From NCBI GenBank assembly GCA_958510875.1, contig OY294068.1, positions 152,308,388 to 152,372,387 on the forward strand: a stretch of 64,000 bases of DNA, given 5' to 3'. Made by a program: the position numbers and the translations under genes. Shown here piece after piece: positions 36,295-47,200 of this stretch. Within the stretch, counting starts at the first letter, position 1. Every line of letters starts with the position of its first letter. The notes under the pieces are model-generated. The model saw nothing but the letters and a program-made list of their open reading frames with translations, was not told where the DNA came from and did not search any database. Source of the stretch: Endomychus coccineus. Lineage: Eukaryota; Arthropoda; Insecta; Coleoptera; Endomychidae.

Positions 36295-36639
36295 CAATAA
36301 TAGTCCTTATATAATTTTTTTAAATTGTTGTTATTGTGCAGTGTACATTAATTATATTTTATATTCTCTTTTTTGACGCCACTTCATTTTTAGTAGTATT
36401 GCTATATTATAGGATGGGAACCATCATATGGATATTTTCAGCATGCGTCATTAATAACATGTCGGATATACCGACAAAAGTATACTGAAAAGAAAGAACA
36501 TTTAGATCCAGCTTCGGAAAAAATTGATAAATTCTTCATTTAACTGATTTTATCACATTCGGTTAGGAGATACTTTTATAGAGAATAGAAATAATCATCT
36601 ATTTATACTAATTAGAAATCTGTTGATCATATTAAAAAA
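36295..36639. other. LINE 3' flank and AT-rich DNA
   Basis: Probable LINE 3' untranslated sequence to about 36420; nothing else seen. Confidence 0.4.
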
Positions 36640-37015
36640 GCTGTGATTAATTGATCATGTTACTTCCCTCACTTTTTTTAACAAAATAGCTTTCGGACAC
36701 TCCTGCGGGTCAAATGTAAATGATTGTAGGGACAGAAAATAAATTGGAAATGATTTAGAAACCGTTAAAGAAACACGTTAAATAATATTCTATTCTACAT
36801 TCAAATTTTATGCAAATGTATACATAATGTATTTGACAACTCTGTTTCATACAGACACCTGTTGTCAGAATGAGTTCTATAATATAACCTTGTTTTATAC
36901 TGACTCTTGCTGTCACATGAACTATCAAAATGCACCACAGAATCAAGAAGTCTTGATTTTTTGCACAGATTAAAGACATAAAATAGATCGTGACGTCATA
37001 TCGATGATGAATATA
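36640..37015 (-). repeat. Dispersed repeat R3, copy b
   Basis: Reverse-complement match to 25090-25865, lacking the internal block of that copy. It also carries TGACGTCA-type sequence at its inner end (36991-36998). Confidence 0.6.
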
Positions 37016-38689
37016 TTAATATAAAAAAACCCTTATGGAGTTTTTTATTTTTTATTATGAATATTATTTGATTATTCTACCGGCTAGCTTTTATTTTTAT
37101 ATTTGATTGTTTTTGTATTTGGATTATAGTTTGTTAACTTTTGAACTTGAAGTTTATCTATAGAATTATTTATATGAAATTAAACACAATGCTCTTTGAA
37201 TTTCACAATATTTAATTTCTATGACTCTTTTCTTATCTCGGGTAAATAAATTTTATGTTTCACAGGATCTATGATATAACCTAAAAATCACTTTTACAAC
37301 TAATATACTGTTTATACTGTTATAATCAACAATCTTCCTTTTGCTTTACAGATAATACAATGATGTAGAAATTATAAACAAACTTACGTTTAGTTAATAT
37401 CCAAAAGTGTGTTTAATAATGTTGGCAATGTTCAATTTACTTCTATTTAATTTCGTTGATTCACTTTAACACAATACTCTGCTATATCACAATAATCACA
37501 GGTAACTAATTTTGGTTACTTCTTCTTGAGAATCAGGAACTGTTGAAAATACTTTGTTTTATTCTTTTAGATAAGATATAAAACTTTTTGATGCTTTATT
37601 GGAATTATATCGAAGAATGGTAATCGTTGGATACTTCTTATAAATTGGAGGTTATTACAACCTTTTACTTTGTTCTTACACTTGGAACACTTCTTGACTT
37701 TTAATAATTATTTACTAACTTCGGTTACTTGGAACTTATCGAAGCTTGGAACATTTGAGTTCACCGATGTTTATTTTGATAAACTTAGGTTAGAAATTTG
37801 GTGAGTTGCCAGAGAAGCACAGTCTCTGCTTAGATATTATTAACAACTCACTTGGCTTGTCTTTCAGATCCTTTTATAGGCCTCCAAAACCGACGCTACT
37901 TGATGTCATTTTCCACTTATCAGATGCTTTCTTTTCATATCAAGCATGCCAAGTTAATTGTTGTGAACTGACAGAAGTATCTGATTATTACCAGCCTGAC
38001 ACTAGGAATTCGTCTCGACCAATCAGAATTTAGTATTCTATAATTTTTGAATTATTGGAGATTTTCAACTTATTTTAATTGATAGTGATTCCTTCTTTTT
38101 AAATTAATATTGCCTACTTTTTCCCACACACTTTGGTATAAGATAACCTATGATTGGGTTATTATTCATATGATTATTCCCATATTTATGGTTTTCTTGA
38201 CAGTTACTTATTCTTAAATCTAATACATACTATATTATATCAATAACACTCTTTTAACATTATATAACTCAAATTTACTAATCCTAACTTATATCTATAA
38301 CATTCTTCAATGTTTTGTACTATCTCATGATAGTTTTGAAATCACTTTAATTATGATTTCTGCCTTCGTTACACAGTACGTTTCTTCACTTTCACTGAAG
38401 TTCTTGTTTAACACTTCTTATTCTATTACATTGTTGCTTATTATGTTTTACATTGTTAATTTTAATTTCCTAACTATTATTTAGCTTTTACTATTGTTTT
38501 TAATTCCATATAATATCTTTTTATTGATCTTTTCTGATTTTCAAAGTTCGGTAAGTTATTATTTTTAAATTTTTATTGTTTATGAAATGAAATCATAACA
38601 ATATATTTATAATCAGTAAAATACGATCGACCTCATGGTTCAATAATATACCATAATTCCATTTTTATAAATGAAGACGGTTGTGAAAA
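37016..38689. other. Very AT-rich DNA, no gene recognised
   Basis: Many short T-rich tracts. A 75-codon frame at 37806-38033 lacks a motif. An LTR or untranslated region of a retroelement is possible but unsupported. Confidence 0.35.
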
Positions 38690-38970
38690 ATTCAACTCGA
38701 AACGGAGCTATTGTGTCTAAACATTATACAGTTCTCATTTTCACCACTTTAAAGCGAACTGCAAATTTTCAAATCCATACGACCAATAGGAACGGCGCAA
38801 TCGTCTGCACAGCTGATTACGCAAACAGACACACACTGTCTTGATCAATTCAAAAATGCTCAAATGGGATATAACCACGAAAATCCGAAGAAAATGTTCA
38901 ACTCGATTACAATACTTACCTTAGACTATATACTACGTATAATGAGGGAAGTAAAAATGAATGTACGTTT
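38690..38970 (+). repeat. Dispersed repeat R1, copy d
   Basis: Contains CGACCAATAGGAACGGCGC (compare 24875 inverted), GAAAATCCGAAGAAAA and the end motif ACTACGTATAATGAGGGAAG, shared with 15790-15830. Confidence 0.6.
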
Positions 38971-39385
38971 ATGGGGGTTTCGTTGTTGATGATTCATCTA
39001 ATAGACATAGGGACATAGCCTATCAACAATATTCATTGAAATTTGTTATCGCTAGATGGTGAATACACTGACCATGTGGAATTGATTTGAAGTAAACTAT
39101 TTCCCAATTATTTATTTCGTATGTACGGAGATGACGATAACGAATATATTGAATATGGCAAAGGGAAATATTATCTGTAGTTTACTTTTTTCCAGCAATG
39201 TTGATGCGGGTAATAGAATTTTCTCCAACAATTGTTGGCAATGCTGTTTCGTATCCTAAGACAAGAAAGCAATCTAAGATTTTCTAAAAAAATTACGTTG
39301 TCAAAGCAGGACTTATAAGTATTTATAAGCAGGTATTTATAAATAGCGGATATTCAATCTTATAGAACATCTTTCTTTCTTTCCA
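38971..39385. other. Unassigned DNA
   Basis: No recognisable coding or repeat. Confidence 0.4.
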
Positions 39386-39727
39386 TCAGTATACCATATA
39401 TATAAAAATTCTGTGTTTTTTTAGGTCAATTATGTTACATTCTGGTTTTAAGATTTCTTTCGCCCTAACAACAGTTCCAACACTTTGATTCGACTTTGAC
39501 TCATTGTTAAGGATCTGATAACCAGGAATAAAAAAATCATCTAAATTTTCAATACATGCAGCTAGCATTATTTGGAAATCTTTGAAATTGTGCCTAATAC
39601 GTCTTATATTAGTGTGTAAAACATTAATTATTTTTGTTGAATTTAATATTAAAAATATGGATGGACAATCAAGAGTAGACATATTAATTTTATTATAATT
39701 ATCAAGTATCTCAGAATATAGTATCAT
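39386..39727 (-). pseudogene. LINE endonuclease N-terminus fragment
   Basis: The 113-codon frame reads INVLHTNIRRIRHNFKDFQIML and then FFIPGYQILNNESK, the start of an APE-type endonuclease of jockey/CR1-like LINEs (NVLHTNIRSI... and the PGY motif). The stretch with the catalytic Glu (LTET) between them is lost. It ends abruptly near 39386, so it is an isolated piece. Confidence 0.65.
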
Positions 39728-39773
39728 AATTTGTGAATAATCATACTCAATTTTTCATTCAATAGTAAGTCTA

Positions 39774-40691
39774 CAGGGTGTTACGAACTGCATGATCGAT
39801 ATCGCAAAGACCAAAGTCAATGAGTACTATTCATCTGAAATATTTTCAAAGTGCGACACTTCCTGCTATACCGGAAGTCGATGACAACCCCGTTATTTTG
39901 AATAGAACACCCTATAATTTATAACATTTTTGGATTCTACGAGAAATTCTAGGTACATTTCATCCATCATGTCCTATACCTAAATTCAATCGTTTTCGAG
40001 ATATTTGCAATTTTAGAGAAAAAATTACAGATGCAGACTCGTACTTAATTGACAGTTTCTTCATAACGGCTGTTCCAGAGCACTTATCGCAGAGAAATGA
40101 CCTAAATAAAGTTCCTGATCTTGTACAGGATGCTCACAAAAAATTATTCAAATATTAATTCAAAAATTACCAAAAACTCTAAGAACCCTCATTTGTTTTA
40201 TAGTAGCCGTATTCAGCACAAGTTATTATGCTTTGTGTTTGGTTTCCTATACCTAAATATTATCGTTTTCGAATTATTTACAACATACTAGTTTTCATCT
40301 TTGCCAAGCGGGCATTTTTAAGTCTGATAAATCTAGTTGGCCATGGCTGATTATGCGACTGTCAGAGAATGAAGAAATGCGATTTCAATTAGGTACGGGC
40401 CTGCATCCGTAATTTTTTCTCTAAAATTACAAATATCTCAAGAACGGTAGAATTTAGGTATAAGGATATGATGAATGAATTTTCCGTAGAATCAAAAATT
40501 GCAATAAACAATAGGGTGTTCCATTTAAAATAACTAAGTTGTCATCGATTTCCGGTATAACCGGAATTGCCGCATCTTGAAAATATTTTAGATTAATAGT
40601 ACTCATTGACTTTGGTCAACTGCCTAATTTTCACGAAAATGTTGTTCACCGTTTGAACATCGATCGATACAGTTCATGGTGAGACTCCCTG
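39774..40691. mobile_element. Inverted-repeat element with CAGGG ends and TA target site
   Basis: Left end TA-CAGGGTGTTACGAACTG; right end inverted CAGGGAGTCTCACCATGAACTG, followed by TA. Arms of about 290 bp (39774-40065 and 40390-40691) pair over CAAAGTCAATGAGTACT, GACACTTCC-GGAAGTCGATGACAAC-type and CCTATACCTAAATTCAATCG-type blocks. TA flanks and CAGGG ends suggest mobilisation by a Tc1/mariner-type transposase. No coding region. Confidence 0.75.
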
Positions 40692-40835
40692 TATAGTTCA
40701 CCGCATACGAAAATATTAACGGGATTGTGAAATATGAACAAGTAGAAATGTCAAGAAATCTAGAATAATAGACTTCTTGAGAAACGTATAGTAAAACCGG
40801 AATAGAGGGAACTTCCATTTCAATCATGATTTCAC

Positions 40836-40862
40836 CTGTTTCGGCATAACGCTCTTGAGAGT
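40836..40862 (-). ncRNA. Degenerate hammerhead-like motif
   Basis: Minus strand CTCAAGA, then a short weak stem and C-GAAAC-AG-GTG. It resembles the motifs at 3893 and 10508 but has G5 changed to C, a poor stem II and no GUC. Listed as a probable decayed copy. Confidence 0.3.
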
Positions 40863-41266
40863 TTTAACCCCTATTTATATAATACCTTCAGGTTGGCTAC
40901 TGATTATATTCTTACATAAGCAGATCAGTAGAATCATAATTTGAAATTATATGGTTGTATATAATAGTTATTTGTTTTACTAGGCATAAAAGCACAAGAT
41001 TTAATGCCGCGGCTGGCATTAAACCAGACAAGGCATTAAATCTGCTTTTCTGCCGTGTGAAACACATAATTTTTTCTTCAAATTTGTTCCAATTCCACGC
41101 AAAATCGACTTTTTCATATTTAAATTGCGTTTCATTATCAATATCCAAATAACTAAATTATTTTATTAAAGGTAACTGGGCCCTGCGTTACTATGTTTAC
41201 CGCTGATGACGTTTGTTGAATATGTTTGTCTACTGTTTACTTTGTCATTGTCAATTTTGAAAAGTT

Positions 41267-42366
41267 GTGCAAAGTGAGGATGAATTGTTGCAATTAACAC
41301 CACCTGAGATAAGAGACCAGGCGCGAGATGTGGAATTTAACCTTTTACCGGAAAAATCAAGAACTGTATATGAACTCACATACAGCAGATTCATGGAATA
41401 TAGACAGAAGAAAAATATAGGATCTTTCTCTGAAAATGTGCTGATTGTCTATTTTTCCGATCTTTCAAAGAAAATGAAGCCTTCAACGTTATGGTCTACC
41501 TATTCGATGTTGAAAGCTACCCTGAACATAAAAAATAACATTGATTTGGCAAAATACCAGAAGTTACGGGCTTTTTGAAACGCCAGTCAGACGGTTTCCT
41601 TGCAAAAAAATCCCGAGTTTTTCAAAGAGAAGAAATCGAGAAATTTTTATCAGATGCCCCAGATGAACTGTATTTGTGTACGAAGGTAGGAATATATTGA
41701 AAATGATCTATTATGGATTAAAGAACTAATTTTCAATTTATGTTTTAGGTTGTAATTATTGTTGCAGTCGCTGGGGCTTGTAGATGTGATGAGCTTTTGC
41801 AAATGAAAATAGATGATATAAATGATATTGGCGACAAATTGCTAATTATGCTACCAAATACTAAGACCAAAAGATCAAGATCTTTTGTAGTAACGGAATA
41901 TTTAAGCGTTTACAGAAAATATGCAGCCTCCAGACCCTCGAATTTAAATAATCGGCGTGTCTTCTATAAATATGCGAACGGTAAAGCACATCATCAATTC
42001 ATTGGCATTCACAAATTCGGTAAAATGCCAGAAGAAATTGCTACTTTTCTGGGACTATCCCATGCGAAAGAGTATACCGGGCAATGCTTTCGCAGAACTT
42101 CGGCCACGTTGCTGGTGCATTCTGGTGGGGACATAACAATGTTGAAGCAACATGGAGGATGGAAGTCTTCCGCTGTCGCGGAGGGCTATATTGAGGACTC
42201 GCTAGCCAATAAGTCGAACATCGGCAATAAAATATTTTCTGGTGTTTCCGGAGTATCAAGTGTGGATACTAAAGTTGTCAATTTTACTGGAAAGGAGGGA
42301 AGTGGACAGAGTTCAATTGTATTAAATAATTGTTCACAATTGACCATAAATATATCTAATAAATAA
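41267..42366 (+). pseudogene. Tyrosine recombinase gene (Crypton-like), left copy
   Basis: Exon 1 runs to 41685 and exon 2 is 41749-42366, with a 63-bp GT-AG intron between. Domains: N-terminal SAM-like part (EKSRTVYELTYSRFMEY, VLIVYFSDLSKK, STLWSTYSMLKATLN), then the catalytic half with AGACRCDELLQM (first Arg), TKTKRSR (Lys), FRRTSATLL (second Arg), KQHGGWKSS (His) and VAEGYIEDS (Tyr nucleophile). Three lesions: a 21-bp deletion removes the start ATG found in the right copy; one T is lost near 41572, giving a stop at 41576; and the His of HxxR is Gln (codon 42082-42084). Eukaryotic Cryptons encode just such a recombinase and no reverse transcriptase; none is seen here. Confidence 0.85.
41686..41748 (+). 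other. 63-bp intron in left recombinase copy
   Basis: Starts GTAGGAATA, ends ATGTTTTAG. Removing it joins LYLCTK to VVIIVAVAGACRCDEL in frame. The right copy has the same intron at 43349-43411. Confidence 0.8.
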
Positions 42367-42470
42367 AAATTTCGTGTTGTAGTTTGTAGTTTTAATGCAA
42401 TAAAACCAGTTTATTATCATCAGCATCATTTTGAGTTTTCTTAATGTCATTGTCAATTTTAATAACCAGT

Positions 42471-42626
42471 ATTTTTTCTCCAAATGACATTAAAAGCGGC
42501 CTTGTAATGACACTTGGCAGGCTTAGAAGTTGTACTTTTAATGCCTAGGCAGAAAAAGTCCACTTTTACTGCCTAGGCAGAAAAAGTTCGTTGCTAGGCA
42601 ACCTTCCAAGTAATAATTTAAATCAA
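42471..42626. repeat. Spacer of the Crypton pair with CCTAGG repeats
   Basis: 156 bp not shared between the arms. It contains two tandem versions of about 25 bp, CTTTTAATGCCTAGGCAGAA and CTTTTACTGCCTAGGCAGAA, each with the palindrome TGCCTAGGCA, and a third partial (TTGCTAGGCAACC). The words ACTAGGCATAAAAGC and GGCATTAAATC at the outer ends of both arms are similar, so the spacer may be joined element termini. Confidence 0.6.
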
Positions 42627-42730
42627 ACTGGTTATTAAAATTGACAATGACATTAAGAAAACTCAAAATGATGCTGATAATAATAAACTGGTTTTATTGC
42701 ATTAAAACTACAAACTACAACACGAAATTT

Positions 42731-43850
42731 TTATTTATTAATTATATTTATGGTCAATTGTGAACAATTATTTAATACAATTGAACTCTGTCCACTTCCC
42801 TCCTTTCCAGTAAAATTAACAACTTTAGTATTCACACTTGATACTCCGGAAACGCCAGAAAATATTTTATTGCCGATGTTCGACTTATTGGCTAGCGAGT
42901 CCTCAATATAGCCCTCCGCGACAGCGGAAGACTTCCATCCTCCATGTTGCTTCAACATTGTTATGTCCCCACCAGAATGCACCAGCAACGTGGCCGAAGT
43001 TCTGCGAAAGCAGTCCCCGGTATACTCTTTCGCATGGGATAGTCCCAGAAAAGTAGCAATTTCTTCTGGCATTTTACCGAATTTGTGAATGCCAATGAAT
43101 TGATGATGTGCTTTACCGTTCGCATATTTATAGAAGACACGCCGATTATTTAAATTCGAGGGTCTGGAGGCTGCATATTTTCTGTAAACGCTTAAATATT
43201 CCGTTACTACAAAAGATCTTGATCTTTTGGTCTTAGTATTTGGTAGCATAATTAGCAATTTGTCGCCCATATCATTTATATCATCTATTTTCATTTGCAA
43301 AAGCTCATCACATCTACAAGCCCCAGCGACTGCAACAATAATTACAACCTAAAACATAAATTGAAAATTAGTTCTTTAATCCATAATAGATCATTTTCAA
43401 TATATTCCTACCTTCGTACACAAATACAGTTCATCTGGGGCATCTGATAAAAATTTCTCGATTTCTTCTCTTTGAAAAACTCGGGATTTTTTTGCAAGGA
43501 AACCGTCTGACTGGCGTTTCAAAAAAGCCCATAACTTCTGGTATTTTGCCAAATCAATGTTATTTTTTATGTTCAGGGTAGCTTTCAACATCGAATAGGT
43601 AGACCATAACGTTGAAGGCTTCATTTTCTTTGAAAGATCGGAAAAATAGACAATCAGCACATTTTCAGAGAAAGATCCTATATTTTTCTTCTGTCTATAT
43701 TCTATGAATCTGCTGTATGTGAGTTCATATACAGTTCTTGATTTTTCCGGTAAAAGGTTTTAATTCCACATCTCGCGCCTGGTCTCTTATCTCAGGTGGT
43801 GTTAATTGCAACAATTCATCCTCACTTTGCAGTAAATCCATTTCTAACAT
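42731..43850 (-). pseudogene. Tyrosine recombinase gene (Crypton-like), right copy
   Basis: Starts at ATG 43848-43850 (MLEMDLLQSEDELLQL), exon 1 to 43412, intron 43349-43411, exon 2 43348-42731; about 350 residues. It keeps the start codon and the T-run that the left copy has lost, but has a one-base shift near 43756-43766 (after RDVE) and Asp in place of the HxxR His (codon 43013-43015, TGDCFRRTSATLL). First Arg, Lys, second Arg, the HGGWKS His and the VAEGYIED Tyr are intact. Same family as the relic at 5.1-5.7 kb, which keeps the His. Confidence 0.85.
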
Positions 43851-44077
43851 GACAACTTTTCAAAATTGACAATGACAAAGGAAACAGTAAACAAACATAT
43901 TCAACAAACGTCATCAGCGGTAAACATAGTAACGCAGGGCCCAGTTACCTTTAATAAAATAATTTAGTTATTTGGATATTGATAATGAAACGCAATTTAA
44001 ATATGAAAAAGTCGATTTTGCGTGGAATTGGAACAAATTTGAAGAAAAAATTATATGTTTCACACGGCAGAAAAGCA

Positions 44078-44148
44078 GATTTAATGCCTTGGCTGGTTTC
44101 ATAGCCTCGTTACGCTCGGCTATGAAACACCAGCCGCGGCATTAAATC
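44078..44148. repeat. Long hairpin at the 5' end of the right Crypton copy
   Basis: Nested pairing: GATTTAATGCC with GGCATTAAATC, GGCTGG with CCAGCC, GTTTCATAGCC with GGCTATGAAAC, around a loop of 11 bases; about 28 paired positions with small internal loops. The left copy has the same outer and middle stems but a 7-base loop (CATTAAA) instead of the inner stem. Confidence 0.75.
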
Positions 44149-44403
44149 TTGTGCTTTTATGCCTAGTAAAACAAATAACTATTGTGTTCTGTAGTGTCGC
44201 CACTGACAACGTCAAATGTCAAAATTCAATTGAAAATTTCAAACTTCTTTATCATTCTAGATTATTTTGTTATTATAGTGTAAGTTATAATAGAACTACA
44301 GCTAATATTGGATAGCCTTCCGAAGAATGTATACCAAAACAAACTAATTATTGTCTCTAATCAAACATCTCTGGAACGACAGTGAATTAATGCTTAATTC
44401 GAG

Positions 44404-45317
44404 GCACATGTGACATTTGTGATGTACTATCTTCAACTAGAATGTATGATATTGGACGATCGACGAGTTAAAGTGCACGAGATTGCTGAGGCTATGGGCA
44501 TCTCAACCGAACGGGTACGGAACATTTTGCATAAACTCTTGATTATGAGAAAGCTATCTGCCACATGGGTCCCGCATTTGCTCTCTGTTGACAAGAAGCG
44601 CGACCATATGACTATTTCAAAGGACTATTTGGCGATGTTCAAGCGCGATAAGAAGGACTTTTTGTGACGTTTCGTAACCGTGTACGAAACACGAAACCAA
44701 CACAACATACCAGAGACCAAAGAACTGTTTAAACAGTGGACTCGTCCTGGCGAATCGGAGCCGAAAAGGCCAAAGTGGGTTTATCAGCCAACAAAGTCAT
44801 GACGACAGCTTTTTGGGATGCACATGGTATCCTCCATATCGATTACCTTGGAAGGGGAAACCGATTAGTGGCGTATATCATGGAGAACTGTTGGATTGAT
44901 TCGACGCCGATTTGAAGCAAAAGCGGTCACATTTGGCAAAGAAAGAAGGGATATTTCCCCAGAAAAACGCACCGGCGCCGGCGCAATGGCAAAATTGAAT
45001 CAATTTGTGCTTTAAATTGGTTCGTCATCCACCATATTCTTCAGATCCGCGCCCCCTGCGATTTTTATCTATTTTCAAACTTGAAGAAATGACTCCGAGG
45101 AAAGAGATTTGGCTCCAACGATGAGGTTATCGCTGAAACAAACGGTTATTTTGAAGGATTGCCGAATTCGTATTATTTGGAAGGAATCGAAAAATTAGAA
45201 AAACGTTGGATGACGTGTATTGGGCTACAATACACACAATGTTGAGAAATAACATGAGTTATGACCAAATAAATCATTTCTTGTTTTATTTTTCAGGGAC
45301 TTTTCACCTAACCCTCA
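44404..45317 (+). pseudogene. Mariner relic (copy C), internally deleted
   Basis: The 5' untranslated piece GTGACATTTGTGATGTAC is fused directly to the middle of the transposase (DDRRVKVHEIAEAMGISTERVRNIL... HLLSVDKKRDHM...), so the N-terminal DNA-binding half is deleted. The catalytic region (44680-45130) is out of frame and degraded. The right end is the terminal repeat, inverted TATGAGGGTTAGGTGAAAAG, next to TA. Same family as copies A, B and D. Confidence 0.8.
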
Positions 45318-46135
45318 TATTTCTTTGAAAACCGTAATCTAGATGTGATTTCGAAAATATCATCTATTTTAAGCATTGCTTTTAGGAACTAAAATACTCG
45401 AATAATTGTATTTTAGATAGCAATCTCAGACTTAAGAATTAAGAATTAAACTCAAACTGTTATTCAATTGAGAAAAGAATTAAGAAAGTTCAAAATTATA
45501 GAAAATGAATTTCAAAAAATGGTGTTATCACCAACGAGATAAAATAGAAATTGAAAATAAATCTAATGTAAGTATTATTGAGGCACATTGATTTATACCA
45601 GGGTTTCTAAGAAATTTTCAATAGGGAAATGGATGCTTACAATTAGTTACCAATGATGTAATTCACTATGTTCTATTTAACTGTGTGGATGTATACTGGT
45701 GTTGCCGATTATTCTTCATCATTATTAATTAAACGTATATTTTTAACATTCTGGTATTGCATTGTTGTCTTTTACATACGCAAAGTTGAAATCTTCTCGC
45801 AGGTGAGAGAATTGAAAGAGATTGGTAACAAGTTAAGCACACTTATTAATATTACAGCAAGTACGATAATTTTCTATTGATATTTTGCAATGAGTTTTCA
45901 GGAAAATTTACTAACATAAAACGCTAACTAACTTATACTTACAAAATAAAATAAGGATCAACCTAAAACATAAGAAGGTTTTGGTTTCTCTTTCAGCATT
46001 GCTCAAATTGAAAATATTTCACATCTCATGTAGACGTTCTGGTTTCTTTCTTTTAAAAAGAAGTTCCCATATAATGTTGTTAGACAGATATTTATGGTAA
46101 ATACTATTGATGAGAAATAATCACCCTTAACCACT
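45318..46135. other. AT-rich DNA, nothing recognised
   Basis: Short frames only (for example 45668-45880), without motif. Confidence 0.4.
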
Positions 46136-46583
46136 AAAATAGTATATTAAAGAACGAGTTTCCTAAGACTCGTCTTAAAGCACGAATTCAAGTTTAAAAA
46201 ACGAGTTTTTTTAAAGAATGAGTGCTTTAAGGTCTTAGAAAACGAGTTGTTTATACTATTTTTTGTAATTTGCTCTTTTTATGCCGTTTTTAAACAAAAA
46301 TGTTAAATTTAGTCCATTTAGGGATTTTTATGGTGGTTGGTAACATCTTAATTTTGAAAGTGAAAATTTGATTTAGTGGTTCTGTGATCGCTTTCTTGAG
46401 TTGTTGACGCTCGACACTGTCATTTAAACTGACATAATGATGACAAGATAATTCCGCATCAAGCTCGCTAACCTAAACATTTTCGTAAAAAGTTCCGTGC
46501 TTTTTTGGATATTAAGACACGGCGAGTGATGACGTTGCGTTCGTTAATGGGTCAATTAGAAAATCAAAATGGAGGCATATTAC
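46136..46583. repeat. Tandem hairpin repeat, unit 1 (448 bp)
   Basis: Begins with a palindromic head of about 125 bp (ATAGTATATTAAAGAACGAG against GAAAACGAGTTGTTTATACTAT), followed by about 320 bp ending GAAAATCAAAATGGAGGC. Nearly identical to 46584-47180, but lacks about 136 bp of that unit after GTGATCGCTTT. Confidence 0.8.
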
Positions 46584-47180
46584 AAAATAGTATATTAAAG
46601 AACGAGTTTCCTAAGACTCGTCTTAAAGCACGAATTCAAGTTTAAAAAACGAGTGGCGAAGCCACGAGTTCTTTTAAAGAATGAGTGCTTCAAGGTCTTA
46701 GGAAACGAGTTGTTTATACTATTTTTTGTAATTTGCCCTTTTTATGCCGTTTTTAAACAAAAATGTTTAATTTAGTCCATTTAGGGATTTTTATGGTGGT
46801 TGGTAACATCTTAATTTTGAAAGTCAAAATTTGATTCAGTGGTTCTGTGATCGCTTTTGTTTCCGTAATTTTAGTTTCGTCTCTACTGGAAAGAGCAATA
46901 ACACTAGAAAACGACTATTAGTACAAATATCTAAACCATATTGTGTATTAGCTGAAATCAATTCTTCCACTGGACACGTCGATGACTTTCTCTTCTTGAG
47001 TTGTTGATGCTCGACACTGTCATTTAAACTGACATAATGATGACAAGATAATTCCGCATCAAGCTCGCCATCCTAAAAATGTAAAAAGTTCCGTGCTTTT
47101 TTTGGATATTAAGACACGGCAAGTGATGACGTTGCGTTCGTTAATGGGTCTATTAGAAAATCAAAATGGAGGCAAATTAC
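46584..47180. repeat. Tandem hairpin repeat, unit 2 (597 bp)
   Basis: Directly abuts unit 1. The loop of its palindromic head carries an extra GC-rich mini-hairpin (GAGTGGCGAAGCCACGAG, about 46650-46668) where unit 1 has a T-run. It keeps an internal segment (about 46856-46990) deleted from unit 1 between short CTTT repeats. Confidence 0.8.
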
Positions 47181-47200
47181 AAAAACATTATTAAAGTACT

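Larger units (their letters stand above)
40963..42470 (+). mobile_element. Crypton-like element, left copy of an inverted pair
   Basis: This 1508-bp segment is repeated, in reverse complement and nearly identical, at 42627-44183. Its outer boundary starts AATAGTTATTTGTTTTACTAGGC. It holds a 5' hairpin (40998-41042), the recombinase gene and an A+T-rich 3' end (TTAATAACCAGT). The two copies lie tail to tail. No TIRs or target duplication typical of cut-and-paste transposons are evident, as expected for Cryptons. Confidence 0.85.
42627..44183 (-). mobile_element. Crypton-like element, right copy of the inverted pair
   Basis: 1557 bp, reverse complement of 40963-42470 with a few substitutions and three length differences: the 21 bp around the start codon, single-base changes in two homopolymers, and a longer 5' hairpin (44078-44148 against 40998-41042). 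The outer boundary AATAGTTATTTG is shared with the left copy; the sequence diverges immediately beyond it. Confidence 0.85.

Noticed and set aside
41267..42366. DIRS/Ngaro-type retrotransposon origin of the tyrosine recombinase
   Set aside because: No reverse transcriptase or RNase H lies in either copy or between them; the compact spliced recombinase alone fits a Crypton better.
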